DNA of 24,052 nucleotides, taken from IMG/VR virus record IMGVR_UViG_3300045999_006400, positions 1 through 24,052 of that record; one strand, 5' to 3'. The notes under the pieces were generated by a model. That model was not told the DNA's origin and did no database searches. It was given only the letters and a program-made list of their open reading frames with translations. A program made the position numbers and the translations under genes. Below are positions 1 to 7,611 of this stretch, one piece after another (the first letter of the stretch is position 1; each line of letters begins with the position of its first letter). The stretch is from a virus.

Positions 1-1
1 A

Positions 2-193
2 AGAAAGATGATGCACAATTCGATAGAATTAGGTTATAAGGTAGTGATATGGCCAGATTATATTGAAGCCAAAGATATAAATGAAATGGTAATGTCAGGC
101 ATTTCACCTGACGCAATTGAAGAAATTATAAGTAATAATACTTTTTCTGGTTTGGAAGCACAAACTAGATTTACATTTTGGAAAAGAGTTTAA
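2..193 (+). CDS. DNA primase C-terminus (T4 gp61-like), partial
   Basis: The reading frame is open at the left window edge, so only about the last 63 residues are seen. The motif KDINEMVMSGISPDAIEEII followed by NTFSGLEAQTRFTFWKRV resembles the C-terminal tail of the primases of T4-like marine phages, where a toprim-type domain ends in a 'DINDM...G' element. Such primases make RNA primers for lagging-strand synthesis together with the gp41 helicase. The stop codon is one base from the thyX start, so it is probably the upstream member of the same operon. No catalytic residues are visible in this fragment, so the call rests on the tail motif alone and on the T4-like context. Confidence 0.6.
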   Translation, partial: RKMMHNSIELGYKVVIWPDYIEAKDINEMVMSGISPDAIEEIISNNTFSGLEAQTRFTFWKRV

Positions 194-194
194 T

Positions 195-863
195 ATGAAA
201 GTTAATTTGATTAGTTATTCACAAATAGAACGAACATCAGGTGGTGGCATTGAAAAAGATTTACAAGAGTTAGTCGCTTTCTGTGCAAGAGTATCGAATC
301 CCAGTAACCAATCAAATAAAGAAACAAGTGAGAAGTTAATTCGTTATCTCATCAAAAACCAGCACTGGTCACCTTTAGAGATGGTGAGTATGTGTTTAGA
401 AATTGAAACCACAAGAGATATTGCTAGACAGATGCTTAGACATCGTTCTTTTTCTTTTCAGGAATTTTCACAGCGTTATGCTAATCCTGTAGAAGATTTG
501 GACTTCGTATATCGTGAAGCTAGATTGCAAGATACAAAGAATCGACAAAATTCTATTGAAACGAATGATGATTACTTGCAAGAAAGATGGGAATCAGAAC
601 AAGCATCAGTAATTCTAAGAGCAAAACAAGCATATGAATGGGCTATAGAAAATGGTCTTGCAAAAGAACAAGCCCGTGTAGTTTTGCCAGAAGGTCTAAC
701 AGTATCACGTTTGTATATGAATGGAACCTTGCGTAGTTGGATACACTACATACAGTTACGTTCAGCAAACGGCACACAAAAAGAGCACATGCTCATCGCA
801 CGTAAATGTGCAGAAGTAGTTGCCAAAGTATTTCCGATGGCAAAAGAATTCACAGAAAATTAA
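195..863 (+). CDS. thyX: FAD-dependent thymidylate synthase ThyX
   Basis: ThyX methylates dUMP to dTMP using methylenetetrahydrofolate and reduced FAD, supplying thymidine nucleotides for phage DNA synthesis. The 222-residue protein has the signature RHRx7S at residues 82-92 (RHRSFSFQEFS, followed by QR), which binds FAD and dUMP. The length is normal for the family (about 210-250). The start ATG lies one base after the primase stop and has GGAAAAGAG upstream as a ribosome-binding site. It leads directly into nrdA after a 23-nt gap, a common arrangement in T4-like marine phages. There is no sign of damage. Confidence 0.95.
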   Translation: MKVNLISYSQIERTSGGGIEKDLQELVAFCARVSNPSNQSNKETSEKLIRYLIKNQHWSPLEMVSMCLEIETTRDIARQMLRHRSFSFQEFSQRYANPVEDLDFVYREARLQDTKNRQNSIETNDDYLQERWESEQASVILRAKQAYEWAIENGLAKEQARVVLPEGLTVSRLYMNGTLRSWIHYIQLRSANGTQKEHMLIARKCAEVVAKVFPMAKEFTEN

Positions 864-886
864 TAACAATAAAATTGGAGCAGCGA

Positions 887-2683
887 ATGGAAGATATCAT
901 CAATGGTATTAAGGTAGACTATTCTCAAGATAGTTTGTTTGATGAGTTGGGTGTAAAAAGATTAAAAGAATCTTACATGAAAGAGGAAGAAAACTCTCCA
1001 CAAGAAAGGTTTGCATATGTTTCAAAAGCTTTTAGTTCAAATGAAGAACATGCACAAAGACTTTATAATTATAGTAGCAAGCATTGGCTTAGTTATTCTA
1101 CTCCCATTCTTAGTTTTGGCCGTAGCAAGCGTGGCCTTCCTATCAGTTGTTTCTTACCTTATTTGGATGATAGTGCTGAGGGCTTGGTCGATACGTTATC
1201 AGAAGTCAACTGGCTTTCGATGTTAGGAGGAGGAGTTGGAATTGGTCTTGGTATTCGTTCTGCTGATGATAAGTCTGTTGGTATTATGCCTCACTTGCGT
1301 ACCTATGACGCTTCTTCTTTGGCGTATAGGCAAGGTAGGACCCGCCGCGGTTCTTACGCTGCTTATCTCGATATTAGTCATCCAGATATTCTTATTTTCT
1401 TAGAGATGCGTAAACCAACGGGTGATCAAAACATGCGTTGTTTGAATTTACACCACGGAATTAACATTACAGATGACTTCATGCATTTAATTGAAAAGTG
1501 TATGTTAGACCATGATGCAGATGATACATGGGAACTAAAAGATCCACATAGTGGTGAAGTGCGTGACAAAGTTTCTGCGAGAGAATTGTGGCAACGTGTA
1601 CTCGAAATGCGTATGATGACAGGTGAACCTTATTTGCATTTTATTGATACAAGTAATCGTGCAATGCCAGAGTTTCAAAAGAAATTAGGTCTGTCAATTA
1701 AACAGAGTAATCTATGCAGTGAAATTATTTTACCAACCGACAAAGAAAGAACTGCTGTCTGCTGTCTTTCGTCATTGAATTTGGAGTATTTTGATGAGTG
1801 GAAAAATGATAAACTTTTTTTACGGGACACGGCTGAAATGCTGGATAATGTACTTCAGTACTTTATTGACAATGCTCCTGATCACATTAGCCGAGCCAGG
1901 TACTCTGCTATCCAAGAGCGCAGCATTGGTGTGGGGGCTCTTGGTTTTCACGCTTATCTACAGAGAAATGGCGTACCGTTTGAGTCGGCGCTGGCAACAT
2001 CTTCAAACAATAAAATATTTAAACACATACGAGAAGGATTAAATGAAGCGAATCTTCAATTGGGTGCTGAACGAGGTGAAGCACCGGATGCTAGAGGCAC
2101 CGGACTACGTTTCAGTCATCTTATGGCCATTGCTCCTAATGCTTCTAGCTCTATTATCATGGGCAATACTAGCCCTTCTGTTGAGCCTTATCGTGCCAAT
2201 GCCTATAGACAAGATACTCTTTCTGGAGCCTACTTAAATAAAAATAAGTATTTGGATAAGTTAATCAAGGAGAAATGTGATGCCGACAGTAAATTGGATT
2301 ATCAAGAAATCTGGTCATCTATCATTGCAAACGATGGTTCCGTCCAACACTTGGATTTCTTGGATGAATGGACCAAAGATGTCTACAAAACTAGTATGGA
2401 AATTGACCAAAGATGGATTGTGGACCACGCAGCTAACAGACAAAATTACATTGACCAGGCGCAATCCATTAACCTCTTTTTTAGACCTGATGTAAATGTA
2501 AAGTATCTACATGCTGTACACTTTCAGGCTTGGAAACAAGGACTCAAAACTTTGTATTACTGCCGTAGTGAGAAATTGGCTAAAGCAGATAAAGTATCAA
2601 AGAGAATCGAAAGAAAAGTGATTGAAGAAATTGATTTGAAAGCTTTAGCAACAGAAGATGTTTGTTTATCTTGCGAAGGATGA
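887..2683 (+). CDS. nrdA: Ribonucleotide reductase class I, large subunit (no ATP cone)
   Basis: NrdA reduces ribonucleotides to deoxyribonucleotides with a radical delivered from NrdB. ATG 887 is chosen because TTGGAG sits just upstream; an in-frame ATG at 806 would overlap thyX by 58 nt and add a non-homologous leader. The 598-residue protein keeps the active-site set: Cys88 (PISCFLP), Asn275/Cys277/Glu279 (NLCSE), Cys292 (AVCCL), the radical-relay tyrosines in KTLYYC, and a C-terminal CxxC (Cys593/Cys596) for thioredoxin. It lacks the ~90-residue N-terminal ATP-cone found in the E. coli enzyme (about 760 aa), so inhibition by dATP through that domain is presumably absent. A thioredoxin and nrdB follow downstream. 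Confidence 0.95.
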   Translation: MEDIINGIKVDYSQDSLFDELGVKRLKESYMKEEENSPQERFAYVSKAFSSNEEHAQRLYNYSSKHWLSYSTPILSFGRSKRGLPISCFLPYLDDSAEGLVDTLSEVNWLSMLGGGVGIGLGIRSADDKSVGIMPHLRTYDASSLAYRQGRTRRGSYAAYLDISHPDILIFLEMRKPTGDQNMRCLNLHHGINITDDFMHLIEKCMLDHDADDTWELKDPHSGEVRDKVSARELWQRVLEMRMMTGEPYLHFIDTSNRAMPEFQKKLGLSIKQSNLCSEIILPTDKERTAVCCLSSLNLEYFDEWKNDKLFLRDTAEMLDNVLQYFIDNAPDHISRARYSAIQERSIGVGALGFHAYLQRNGVPFESALATSSNNKIFKHIREGLNEANLQLGAERGEAPDARGTGLRFSHLMAIAPNASSSIIMGNTSPSVEPYRANAYRQDTLSGAYLNKNKYLDKLIKEKCDADSKLDYQEIWSSIIANDGSVQHLDFLDEWTKDVYKTSMEIDQRWIVDHAANRQNYIDQAQSINLFFRPDVNVKYLHAVHFQAWKQGLKTLYYCRSEKLAKADKVSKRIERKVIEEIDLKALATEDVCLSCEG

Positions 2684-2693
2684 TTGATATAAA

Positions 2694-3332
2694 GTGCCAA
2701 CAATTGCATTATTTGTGCAACACCCGAAATGTTCGGTTCAATCGTGCAATGGTATAATCAAAGCACTAGGACCGAACTACACATATAAAATATTTACTAA
2801 ACATGAAATCGAAAACGACTTTTTTGATAATGTGGATCTCTTGTGTTTTCCTGGTGGTGTCGGCGATAGTGATGCTTTCGACACATATTTTAGGCATCAC
2901 GGGAGTTTTATCCTTGACTATATCAAATCTGGTGGCAGATATCTTGGGATATGTATGGGTGCCTATTGGGCTGATAAACATTATTTTAATATACTGTACG
3001 GAGTTGAATCAAAACAATATATTAAAAGACCAAACACCTGCACTAGACGATCATACAGTAAAGCAATTGAATGTAACTGGAACGGCACAGATAACAGATT
3101 CTTCTTTTACGATGGACCTTCATTTGTCGGAGATGAATCGAATTATGAAGTTGTAGCAAGATATAAAAATGGAGATCCAGCCGCAATTATACAAGGTCGT
3201 ATAGGTTTAATTGGACCCCATCTCGAAGCAGAAGAATATTGGTATGATAAACCTTATTTGCATCGTCACTGGAATAATGGTAATCATCATACGTTATTAA
3301 AACAATTTGTTGACAAATTGATGGAGAAGTAG
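2694..3332 (+). CDS. Class I glutamine-amidotransferase-like protein (BPL_N type)
   Basis: This 212-residue protein has the fold signature of the GATase-like domain found at the N-terminus of some biotin-protein ligases (BPL_N). An early strand TIALFV is followed by FPGGVGDSDAF (residues 52-62), a nucleophile elbow GICMGAY with Cys87, and GPHLE with His176/Glu178, which would complete a Cys-His-Glu triad. No biotin-ligase catalytic domain is attached. The start is a GTG; the ATG at 2680 is in another frame. It lies 10 nt after nrdA inside the dNTP operon. The substrate is unknown: amide transfer, amidase or protease activity are all possible. The fold call is fairly sure, the function is not. 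Confidence 0.7.
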   Translation: MPTIALFVQHPKCSVQSCNGIIKALGPNYTYKIFTKHEIENDFFDNVDLLCFPGGVGDSDAFDTYFRHHGSFILDYIKSGGRYLGICMGAYWADKHYFNILYGVESKQYIKRPNTCTRRSYSKAIECNWNGTDNRFFFYDGPSFVGDESNYEVVARYKNGDPAAIIQGRIGLIGPHLEAEEYWYDKPYLHRHWNNGNHHTLLKQFVDKLMEK

Positions 3333-3333
3333 T

Positions 3334-3465
3334 ATGATAGGTGAAATCATTATGTGGGGTTTCTTTTCAGCATGGGGTTGGTTTGGTGCTTCATACATTA
3401 AAGAAAAAATATGGCCAGAAAAACCAGCAATAGTACAAGAGGAAAAAAAGAATGAGCAAAAGTAA
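3334..3465 (+). CDS. Small single-pass membrane protein, unknown function
   Basis: This 43-residue reading frame starts with ATG 3334, one base after the preceding stop, with GGAGAAG as ribosome-binding site. It begins with a hydrophobic, tryptophan-rich stretch (GEIIMWGFFSAWGWFGASYI, residues 3-22) long enough for one membrane span. A charged tail of Lys and Glu follows. Its end overlaps the next gene by 14 nt. Such tiny membrane proteins are frequent in T4-like phage middle-gene clusters. No family was recognised. Tight packing and a good ribosome-binding site are the main arguments that it is real. Confidence 0.6.
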   Translation: MIGEIIMWGFFSAWGWFGASYIKEKIWPEKPAIVQEEKKNEQK

Positions 3466-3616
3466 AGATTACAGCAATTTTGAAACACAAAAAGAAATAT
3501 TATTGGATTATTTACAAGTAATGATTGCGATTGAAGATTGGCATGGCGTATCAGATGTGGCAAACGATTTGCGTGAATTAGAAGCAAAACAAAATGTAAA
3601 TTACAAAAGCAAATAA
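3452..3616 (+). CDS. Small conserved phage protein, unknown function
   Basis: This 54-residue protein starts at ATG 3452, preceded by GAGGAAAAAAAG, and overlaps the gene before it. The sequence LQVMIAIEDWHGVSDVANDL (residues 20-39), continuing into RELEA, looks like a pair of amphipathic helices. A similar 'EDWHGV.D...DLRE' pattern is familiar from small proteins of other tailed phages, but I can name no function. It is acidic in the middle and basic at both ends and has no signal peptide or cysteine. It is probably co-translated with its neighbours in the nucleotide-metabolism operon. Confidence 0.65.
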   Translation: MSKSKDYSNFETQKEILLDYLQVMIAIEDWHGVSDVANDLRELEAKQNVNYKSK

Positions 3617-3625
3617 GGAGATATT

Positions 3626-3760
3626 ATGGCTAAGCAAACCGGAACAAGTAAACACAAATCAGTACACAAAAGAACTAAACAGGGTGGACAGAAAAAAACC
3701 TCCTCCATGAATAAAACAGAAAAAACATCAAATAAAAAATATAGAGGTCAAGGTCGATGA
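3626..3760 (+). CDS. Small highly basic protein, unknown function
   Basis: This 44-residue reading frame starts at ATG 3626 with AAGGAG 9 nt upstream. About a third of its residues are Lys, Arg or His, spread along the whole length, and there is no hydrophobic core, so it is probably disordered and could bind nucleic acid. Its stop overlaps the thioredoxin start in an ATGA tetranucleotide, typical of translational coupling. No family was recognised. Reality is supported by the ribosome-binding site and the coupling, not by homology. Confidence 0.55.
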   Translation: MAKQTGTSKHKSVHKRTKQGGQKKTSSMNKTEKTSNKKYRGQGR

Positions 3761-4002
3761 AAAAAGTTTTAAGATTTACAGCATCATGGTGTGGACCATG
3801 TAAAATGCTAGCTAAAACATTAGACGAAGTTGAAACTAATATACCAATTGAAGTGATTGATATTGATGTCAATCCAGAAATTGCAACAGAATTTGGCATT
3901 CGTAGTGTACCAACATTGGTAATCGTTGAAGATAATATGGCATCAAAAAGACTCATAGGAAATAAAACAAAACAAGAACTAGAGGCATTCATCAATGATT
4001 AA
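3757..4002 (+). CDS. Thioredoxin-like protein (short)
   Basis: This small redox protein carries the canonical active site WCGPC (residues 11-15) and the cis-proline loop SVPT (Pro52). At 81 residues it is shorter than E. coli thioredoxin (about 108): it starts directly at the strand before the active site and so lacks the first strand and helix, like many phage thioredoxins and glutaredoxins. It probably reduces the C-terminal CxxC of the NrdA encoded upstream. Its start overlaps the preceding gene by 4 nt and its end overlaps nrdB by 8 nt, so the three are probably translated together. Confidence 0.9.
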   Translation: MKKVLRFTASWCGPCKMLAKTLDEVETNIPIEVIDIDVNPEIATEFGIRSVPTLVIVEDNMASKRLIGNKTKQELEAFIND

Positions 4003-4987
4003 AAAGCAAGAAACAAAACTAACGGACGAAAGAACCGCATTTAAACCATTCGCATATCCTTGGGCATATAACGCATGGTTGCAACATGAACAAGCTCATT
4101 GGCTTCATTCAGAAGTTCCAATGATTGAAGATGTAAAAGATTGGAAAAACAAATTAACAACAGAACAGAAACAATTTCTCACACACATTTTTAGATTCTT
4201 CACACAAGGTGACATTGATGTTGCAGGCGGTTATGTAAAGAATTATCTTCCTTATTTCCCACAACCAGAAGTAAGAATGATGTTATTGGGATTCGCAGCT
4301 CGTGAAGCATTACACATTGCAGCATACTCACACTTGATTGAAACATTAGGATTGCCTGATACAATGTACAATCAATTTTTAGAATATCAGGCAATGAGAG
4401 ATAAACATGATTACGTACTTAATCTTAGCTCACAGAATGGCGATGCTGCTTCTACTGCTACTCACATTGCAGTATTCTCTGCTTTCACCGAAGGGATGCA
4501 ATTATTCAGTTCCTTTATCATGTTACTTAACTTCCCACGCAACGGTACGATGAAGGGTATGGGACAAATCGTTACTTGGTCAATCGTTGATGAAACAATG
4601 CACGCCGAGAATATGATTAAATTGTTCCGTACATATGTAGAAGAAAACAAAGAAATCTGGAACGATGATTTAAAATCAAGAATATATACTATTGCAGAAA
4701 GAATGGTAGAACTAGAAGATAAATTTATTGACCTAGCTTTTGAGATGGGTCCAATGGAGAACCTAGATGCAGAAGATGTTAAGCGCTATATTCGCTATAT
4801 TGCTGACCGTAGGCTTATTTCTCTTGGTCTTAAAGGGATTTTCAAGGTAAAGAAAAATCCATTACCATGGGTAGAAGAAATGATTAATGCTCCTATTCAC
4901 GGAAATTTCTTTGAGAATCGTGTTACTGATTATGCAAAAGGTGCTTTGTCTGGACAATGGGAAGAAGTTTGGGGTAAAGCTGCATAA
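3995..4987 (+). CDS. nrdB: Ribonucleotide reductase class I, small subunit
   Basis: NrdB holds the di-iron centre and tyrosyl radical that power NrdA. The 330-residue protein keeps all metal ligands with E. coli spacing: Asp73, Glu104, His107, Glu166, Glu200 and His203. The radical tyrosine is Tyr111 (EALHIAAY). The presence of Tyr111 argues for a classical tyrosyl-radical class Ia enzyme rather than a radical-lacking variant. It overlaps the thioredoxin gene by 8 nt and ends the nucleotide operon; downstream is the leader of the phosphate genes. The sequence appears intact. Confidence 0.95.
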   Translation: MIKKQETKLTDERTAFKPFAYPWAYNAWLQHEQAHWLHSEVPMIEDVKDWKNKLTTEQKQFLTHIFRFFTQGDIDVAGGYVKNYLPYFPQPEVRMMLLGFAAREALHIAAYSHLIETLGLPDTMYNQFLEYQAMRDKHDYVLNLSSQNGDAASTATHIAVFSAFTEGMQLFSSFIMLLNFPRNGTMKGMGQIVTWSIVDETMHAENMIKLFRTYVEENKEIWNDDLKSRIYTIAERMVELEDKFIDLAFEMGPMENLDAEDVKRYIRYIADRRLISLGLKGIFKVKKNPLPWVEEMINAPIHGNFFENRVTDYAKGALSGQWEEVWGKAA

Positions 4988-4989
4988 TA

Positions 4990-4996
4990 CTAAATA
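4990..4996 (+). promoter_or_regulatory. Candidate phage late-type promoter (CTAAATA)
   Basis: The heptamer CTAAATA just after nrdB resembles the T4-type late promoter core (TATAAATA). The same heptamer precedes the IscA-like gene (7586) and, on the other strand, the tail-fibre block (23334-23340), so three transcription units share it. It lies 104 nt before pstS. In AT-rich DNA such a short motif can occur by chance. Confidence 0.35.
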
Positions 4997-4999
4997 TAA

Positions 5000-5026
5000 A
5001 GTCTGATTATCTTTTTTTGTCGGACT
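5000..5026 (+). promoter_or_regulatory. Hairpin in the pstS leader
   Basis: AGTCTGA (5000-5006) can pair with TCGGACT (5020-5026) with one G-U wobble, leaving a 13-nt U-rich loop. The right arm can instead pair with TAGTCT at 5078-5083, near the pstS ribosome-binding site. No T-run follows the stem, so it does not look like a terminator. It may be a leader structure if transcription starts upstream of 5000. Confidence 0.3.
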
Positions 5027-5046
5027 ATTAAAAAAAATTCTAAATT

Positions 5047-5064
5047 GTGACGGTTCCGTTACAC
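5047..5064 (+). promoter_or_regulatory. Pho-box-like site upstream of pstS
   Basis: Two 7-mers, GTGACGG and GTTACAC, are separated by TTCC, giving the 7-4-7 spacing of a PhoB box. They match the reverse form of the consensus half-site (ATGACAG) at 5 and 4 of 7 positions. The same bases form an imperfect palindrome (TGTGACGG / CCGT-TA-CACA). A PhoB-type site would let the host's phosphate-starvation response switch on the phage pstS gene, as shown for cyanophage pstS by others. The match is modest. Confidence 0.35.
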
Positions 5065-5100
5065 AGAACGATTTTAGTAGTCTAACCTAAAGGAGATAAT

Positions 5101-6123
5101 ATGAAGAAGTTTTTAGTATCATTAATGTTGTTCACAGGAGTCGCATCAGCCGCAGATTTAACAGGAGCTGGTGCGACTTTTCCATTTCCAATCTATGCTA
5201 AGTGGGCAGAAGCATATAAAGCAGCCACTGGTATTGGACTCAACTATCAATCAATTGGTTCGGGCGGTGGTATCAAACAAATCAAAGCAAAGACTGTAGA
5301 CTTTGGTGCAAGTGATATGCCATTGAAGCCTGAAGAATTAGACAAAGAAGGTCTAATGCAATTTCCAGCAGTAATTGGCGGTGTAGTACCAGTATTCAAT
5401 CTTGACGGTGTAGCAGCAGGTCAATTAAAATTAACACCAGAAGTTATTGCAAACATTCATCTTGGTAAAATCACAAAGTGGAACGATAAAGCAATTGTTG
5501 ATTTGAATCCTGGTGTAAATCTTCCAGCATTAGCAATCACAGTTGTTCATCGTGCAGACGGTTCAGGCACTACATTCATTTGGACAAACTTCTTAGGTAA
5601 AGCAAATCCCGAGTTTGCAAAGACTGTAGGTGAAGGCACAGCAGTAAAATGGCCAGTTGGTGTAGGTGGTAAAGGTAATGAAGGTGTTGCTGTTCAAGTA
5701 CAAAGAATCAAAGGTGCATTTGGCTATGTAGAATATGCATATGCAAAAAGAAATAAAATTGCACACGCACAATTAAAAAATCGTGATGGTGTTTTTGTAC
5801 AACCAAGTGACGATTCATTCAAAGCCGCAGCAGCAAACGCAGATTGGAACAATGCACCAGGAATGTATTTGTTACTCACATGGCAAACAGGTAAAGAAGC
5901 ATGGCCAGCAACAGGTGCAAGTTTCATTCTCATGCACAAACAACAAGCAGATACATTGACAGGTCGTGCAGTTCTCAAATTCTTTGATTGGAGTTGGAAG
6001 AATGGTGCTAAGATGAGTGAAGAACTAGAATATGTTCATTTACCACAATCAGTCATCAAACTAAACCAAGACAATTGGCGCCGTGACTTAAAAGGTCCAG
6101 ACAACAACCCAATTTGGAAATAA
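5101..6123 (+). CDS. pstS: Periplasmic phosphate-binding protein PstS
   Basis: PstS captures phosphate in the periplasm and hands it to the host PstCAB transporter. The 340-residue protein begins with a Sec signal peptide that probably ends at VASA, before ADL. Phosphate-binding segments are visible: GAGATFPFPIY near the mature N-terminus, SIGSGGGI, FGASD, and HRADGSGTT in the middle. The length is normal. The ribosome-binding site AAAGGAG lies 5 nt before ATG 5101. A porin gene follows after 9 nt, so the two are probably one transcript. Phage pstS genes are known from cyanophages and pelagiphages and are thought to sustain phosphate uptake during infection. No PstA, PstB or PstC genes are in the window. 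Confidence 0.95.
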   Translation: MKKFLVSLMLFTGVASAADLTGAGATFPFPIYAKWAEAYKAATGIGLNYQSIGSGGGIKQIKAKTVDFGASDMPLKPEELDKEGLMQFPAVIGGVVPVFNLDGVAAGQLKLTPEVIANIHLGKITKWNDKAIVDLNPGVNLPALAITVVHRADGSGTTFIWTNFLGKANPEFAKTVGEGTAVKWPVGVGGKGNEGVAVQVQRIKGAFGYVEYAYAKRNKIAHAQLKNRDGVFVQPSDDSFKAAAANADWNNAPGMYLLLTWQTGKEAWPATGASFILMHKQQADTLTGRAVLKFFDWSWKNGAKMSEELEYVHLPQSVIKLNQDNWRRDLKGPDNNPIWK

Positions 6124-6132
6124 GGATAAATT

Positions 6133-7539
6133 ATGAAACTATTTAAAAAACTATCTATCGTAGTTGCATTAACCGCAGTAATTCCTGCATATGCTGATGA
6201 GTATAAAGATACACTTGATCTTTTACTACAAAAAGGTATTATTACTCAGCAAGAATATAATACAAAAATTGAAGCACACACTGAGCGTTTAGAGAACAAA
6301 CAGTTTAATGCTGCTCGTATTGATAAAGACTTGCGTGACAACAATAATGCGAGATTTGCTAAGGCTAATGATGGTTCAGTTATGGAAAACGGAATTGGAC
6401 TTAAATCAAAAGATGGGAACAATACGGCACAGTTTACAGGTCGAATTCATATGGACTATCGCCAATACACACCAGATTATGGTGTCGGTCAAACCACGGA
6501 TTCGTATCAAAACTTAGCCGAAGTTCGTCGTGCTAGATTTGGTGTTCGTGGTCAGTTTGCAAAAGACTTCAAATATCAATTACTAGCAAACTTTGGTGCA
6601 AGTGATGGCTTTAGTTCTACATCATCTACAGCCGATGAAATGTGGGTGAACTATGCAGCAAATCCAGAAATGCAATTTCAATTTGGTTTATTCAAGATGC
6701 CATTCAGTCTTGAGCAAATGACAAGTTCAAACAATCTAGATTTTATGGAACGTAGTTTGATTGGTCAGAATGACACTGAATTCATTCCTGCAAAAGAAAC
6801 TGGTTTCATGTTACATGGTGTGCCAAAACCTGGCCTTACATATGCTATAGCAGCAAGTAGGGGCAAATCCAATAAGAGCGCAGAGTTCGATGGACTTGAT
6901 TATATTGGTCGTGTAACAACTAATATTGCTGAACTAACAGGCAGCAAAGCATATACTGCACACTTAGGTGCAGCATACAGCACAGGTGAAATTAAGAGTG
7001 GTGTTGCACCAGCCAGTGGTAGAACAGAATCCCGTATGCAGTCTGGTTGGTTTACAGGTTCCGCATTGAGTGGTGCTACTACAAGAACACGCCAAGGATT
7101 AGAAGCAGCGTTTGCATATAACGGTTTCAAAGTTCAAGGCGAACAGTTCAATTTTAAATATGATGCTGCAACAGGTAGTGACCAAGAAATCAAAGGGTAC
7201 TATGTACAAGCAGTTTATAATTTAACTGGCGAATCACATGCATACAAAGATGGTGCGTTTGGTTGGATTAAACCAAATAATCCAATCGACAAAGGTGGTC
7301 GTGGTGCATGGCAAGTTGGTGTGCGTATGAGTGAGTTTGATGCAAGTGATGTATCCGTTGCAACAGGCAAATCAAATCGTGCTACCGCAATGACATATGG
7401 TTTAACTTGGTTCTGTACTGACAACCTACGTTTCATGTTAAACTATGTTGATACTAAGTTTGATGCGTTGGTTGGTTCTTCAGGTAGTCGTGTAACAGGT
7501 GATAAAGCAATTATGTTTAGAAGTCAATTAAGTTTCTAA
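6133..7539 (+). CDS. Phosphate-selective porin (OprP/OprO family)
   Basis: This 468-residue protein looks like an outer-membrane beta-barrel of the phosphate/polyphosphate-selective porin family. It has a signal peptide ending AYA before DEYKD, an N-terminal helix of the type LDLLLQKGIITQQEYNTKI, FTGRIHMDYRQY as first strand, RRARFGVRG, and FGLFKMPFSLEQMTSSNNL followed by DFMERS, as typical for the family. It ends in phenylalanine, the usual signal for barrel assembly. The family forms trimers whose arginine-lined channel favours phosphate; the individual ladder residues were not assigned. It sits 9 nt after pstS and before a strong terminator, which together suggest outer-membrane entry plus periplasmic capture of phosphate. 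It has no frameshift and full length. Confidence 0.88.
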   Translation: MKLFKKLSIVVALTAVIPAYADEYKDTLDLLLQKGIITQQEYNTKIEAHTERLENKQFNAARIDKDLRDNNNARFAKANDGSVMENGIGLKSKDGNNTAQFTGRIHMDYRQYTPDYGVGQTTDSYQNLAEVRRARFGVRGQFAKDFKYQLLANFGASDGFSSTSSTADEMWVNYAANPEMQFQFGLFKMPFSLEQMTSSNNLDFMERSLIGQNDTEFIPAKETGFMLHGVPKPGLTYAIAASRGKSNKSAEFDGLDYIGRVTTNIAELTGSKAYTAHLGAAYSTGEIKSGVAPASGRTESRMQSGWFTGSALSGATTRTRQGLEAAFAYNGFKVQGEQFNFKYDAATGSDQEIKGYYVQAVYNLTGESHAYKDGAFGWIKPNNPIDKGGRGAWQVGVRMSEFDASDVSVATGKSNRATAMTYGLTWFCTDNLRFMLNYVDTKFDALVGSSGSRVTGDKAIMFRSQLSF

Positions 7540-7556
7540 AAATTTTTTGTTATACT

Positions 7557-7582
7557 AAAAGCCTCGTAAGAGGCTTTTTTTT
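7557..7582 (+). terminator. Rho-independent terminator after the porin gene
   Basis: AAAAGCCTC (7557-7565), loop GTAA, and GAGGCTTTT (7570-7578) form a perfect 9-bp stem that runs into eight T residues. It lies 18 nt after the porin stop and separates the phosphate unit from the next genes. It is the strongest terminator in the window. Confidence 0.9.
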
Positions 7583-7585
7583 CGT

Positions 7586-7592
7586 CTAAATA
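7586..7592 (+). promoter_or_regulatory. Candidate late-type promoter (CTAAATA)
   Basis: CTAAATA occurs just after the terminator, where a new promoter is expected, 19 nt before the next start codon. With the preceding base it reads TCTAAATA, 7 of 8 matches to the T4 late core TATAAATA. It is the best placed of the three copies of this heptamer. Confidence 0.45.
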
Positions 7593-7611
7593 AAGATCGA
7601 AGGAGAAATCT

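Noticed and set aside
806-886. Upstream in-frame ATG extending NrdA by 27 residues
   Set aside because: It would overlap thyX by 58 nt, has no clear ribosome-binding site, and the added residues do not look like an NrdA N-terminus. ATG 887 has TTGGAG upstream.
5000-5040. Terminator after nrdB
   Set aside because: The T-run lies in the loop and the stem is followed by A residues, so it does not fit a rho-independent terminator on the + strand.
4988-5100. Glutamine riboswitch or downstream-peptide RNA before pstS
   Set aside because: The conserved GGAAGUAGG-type core is absent. Only generic hairpins are seen.
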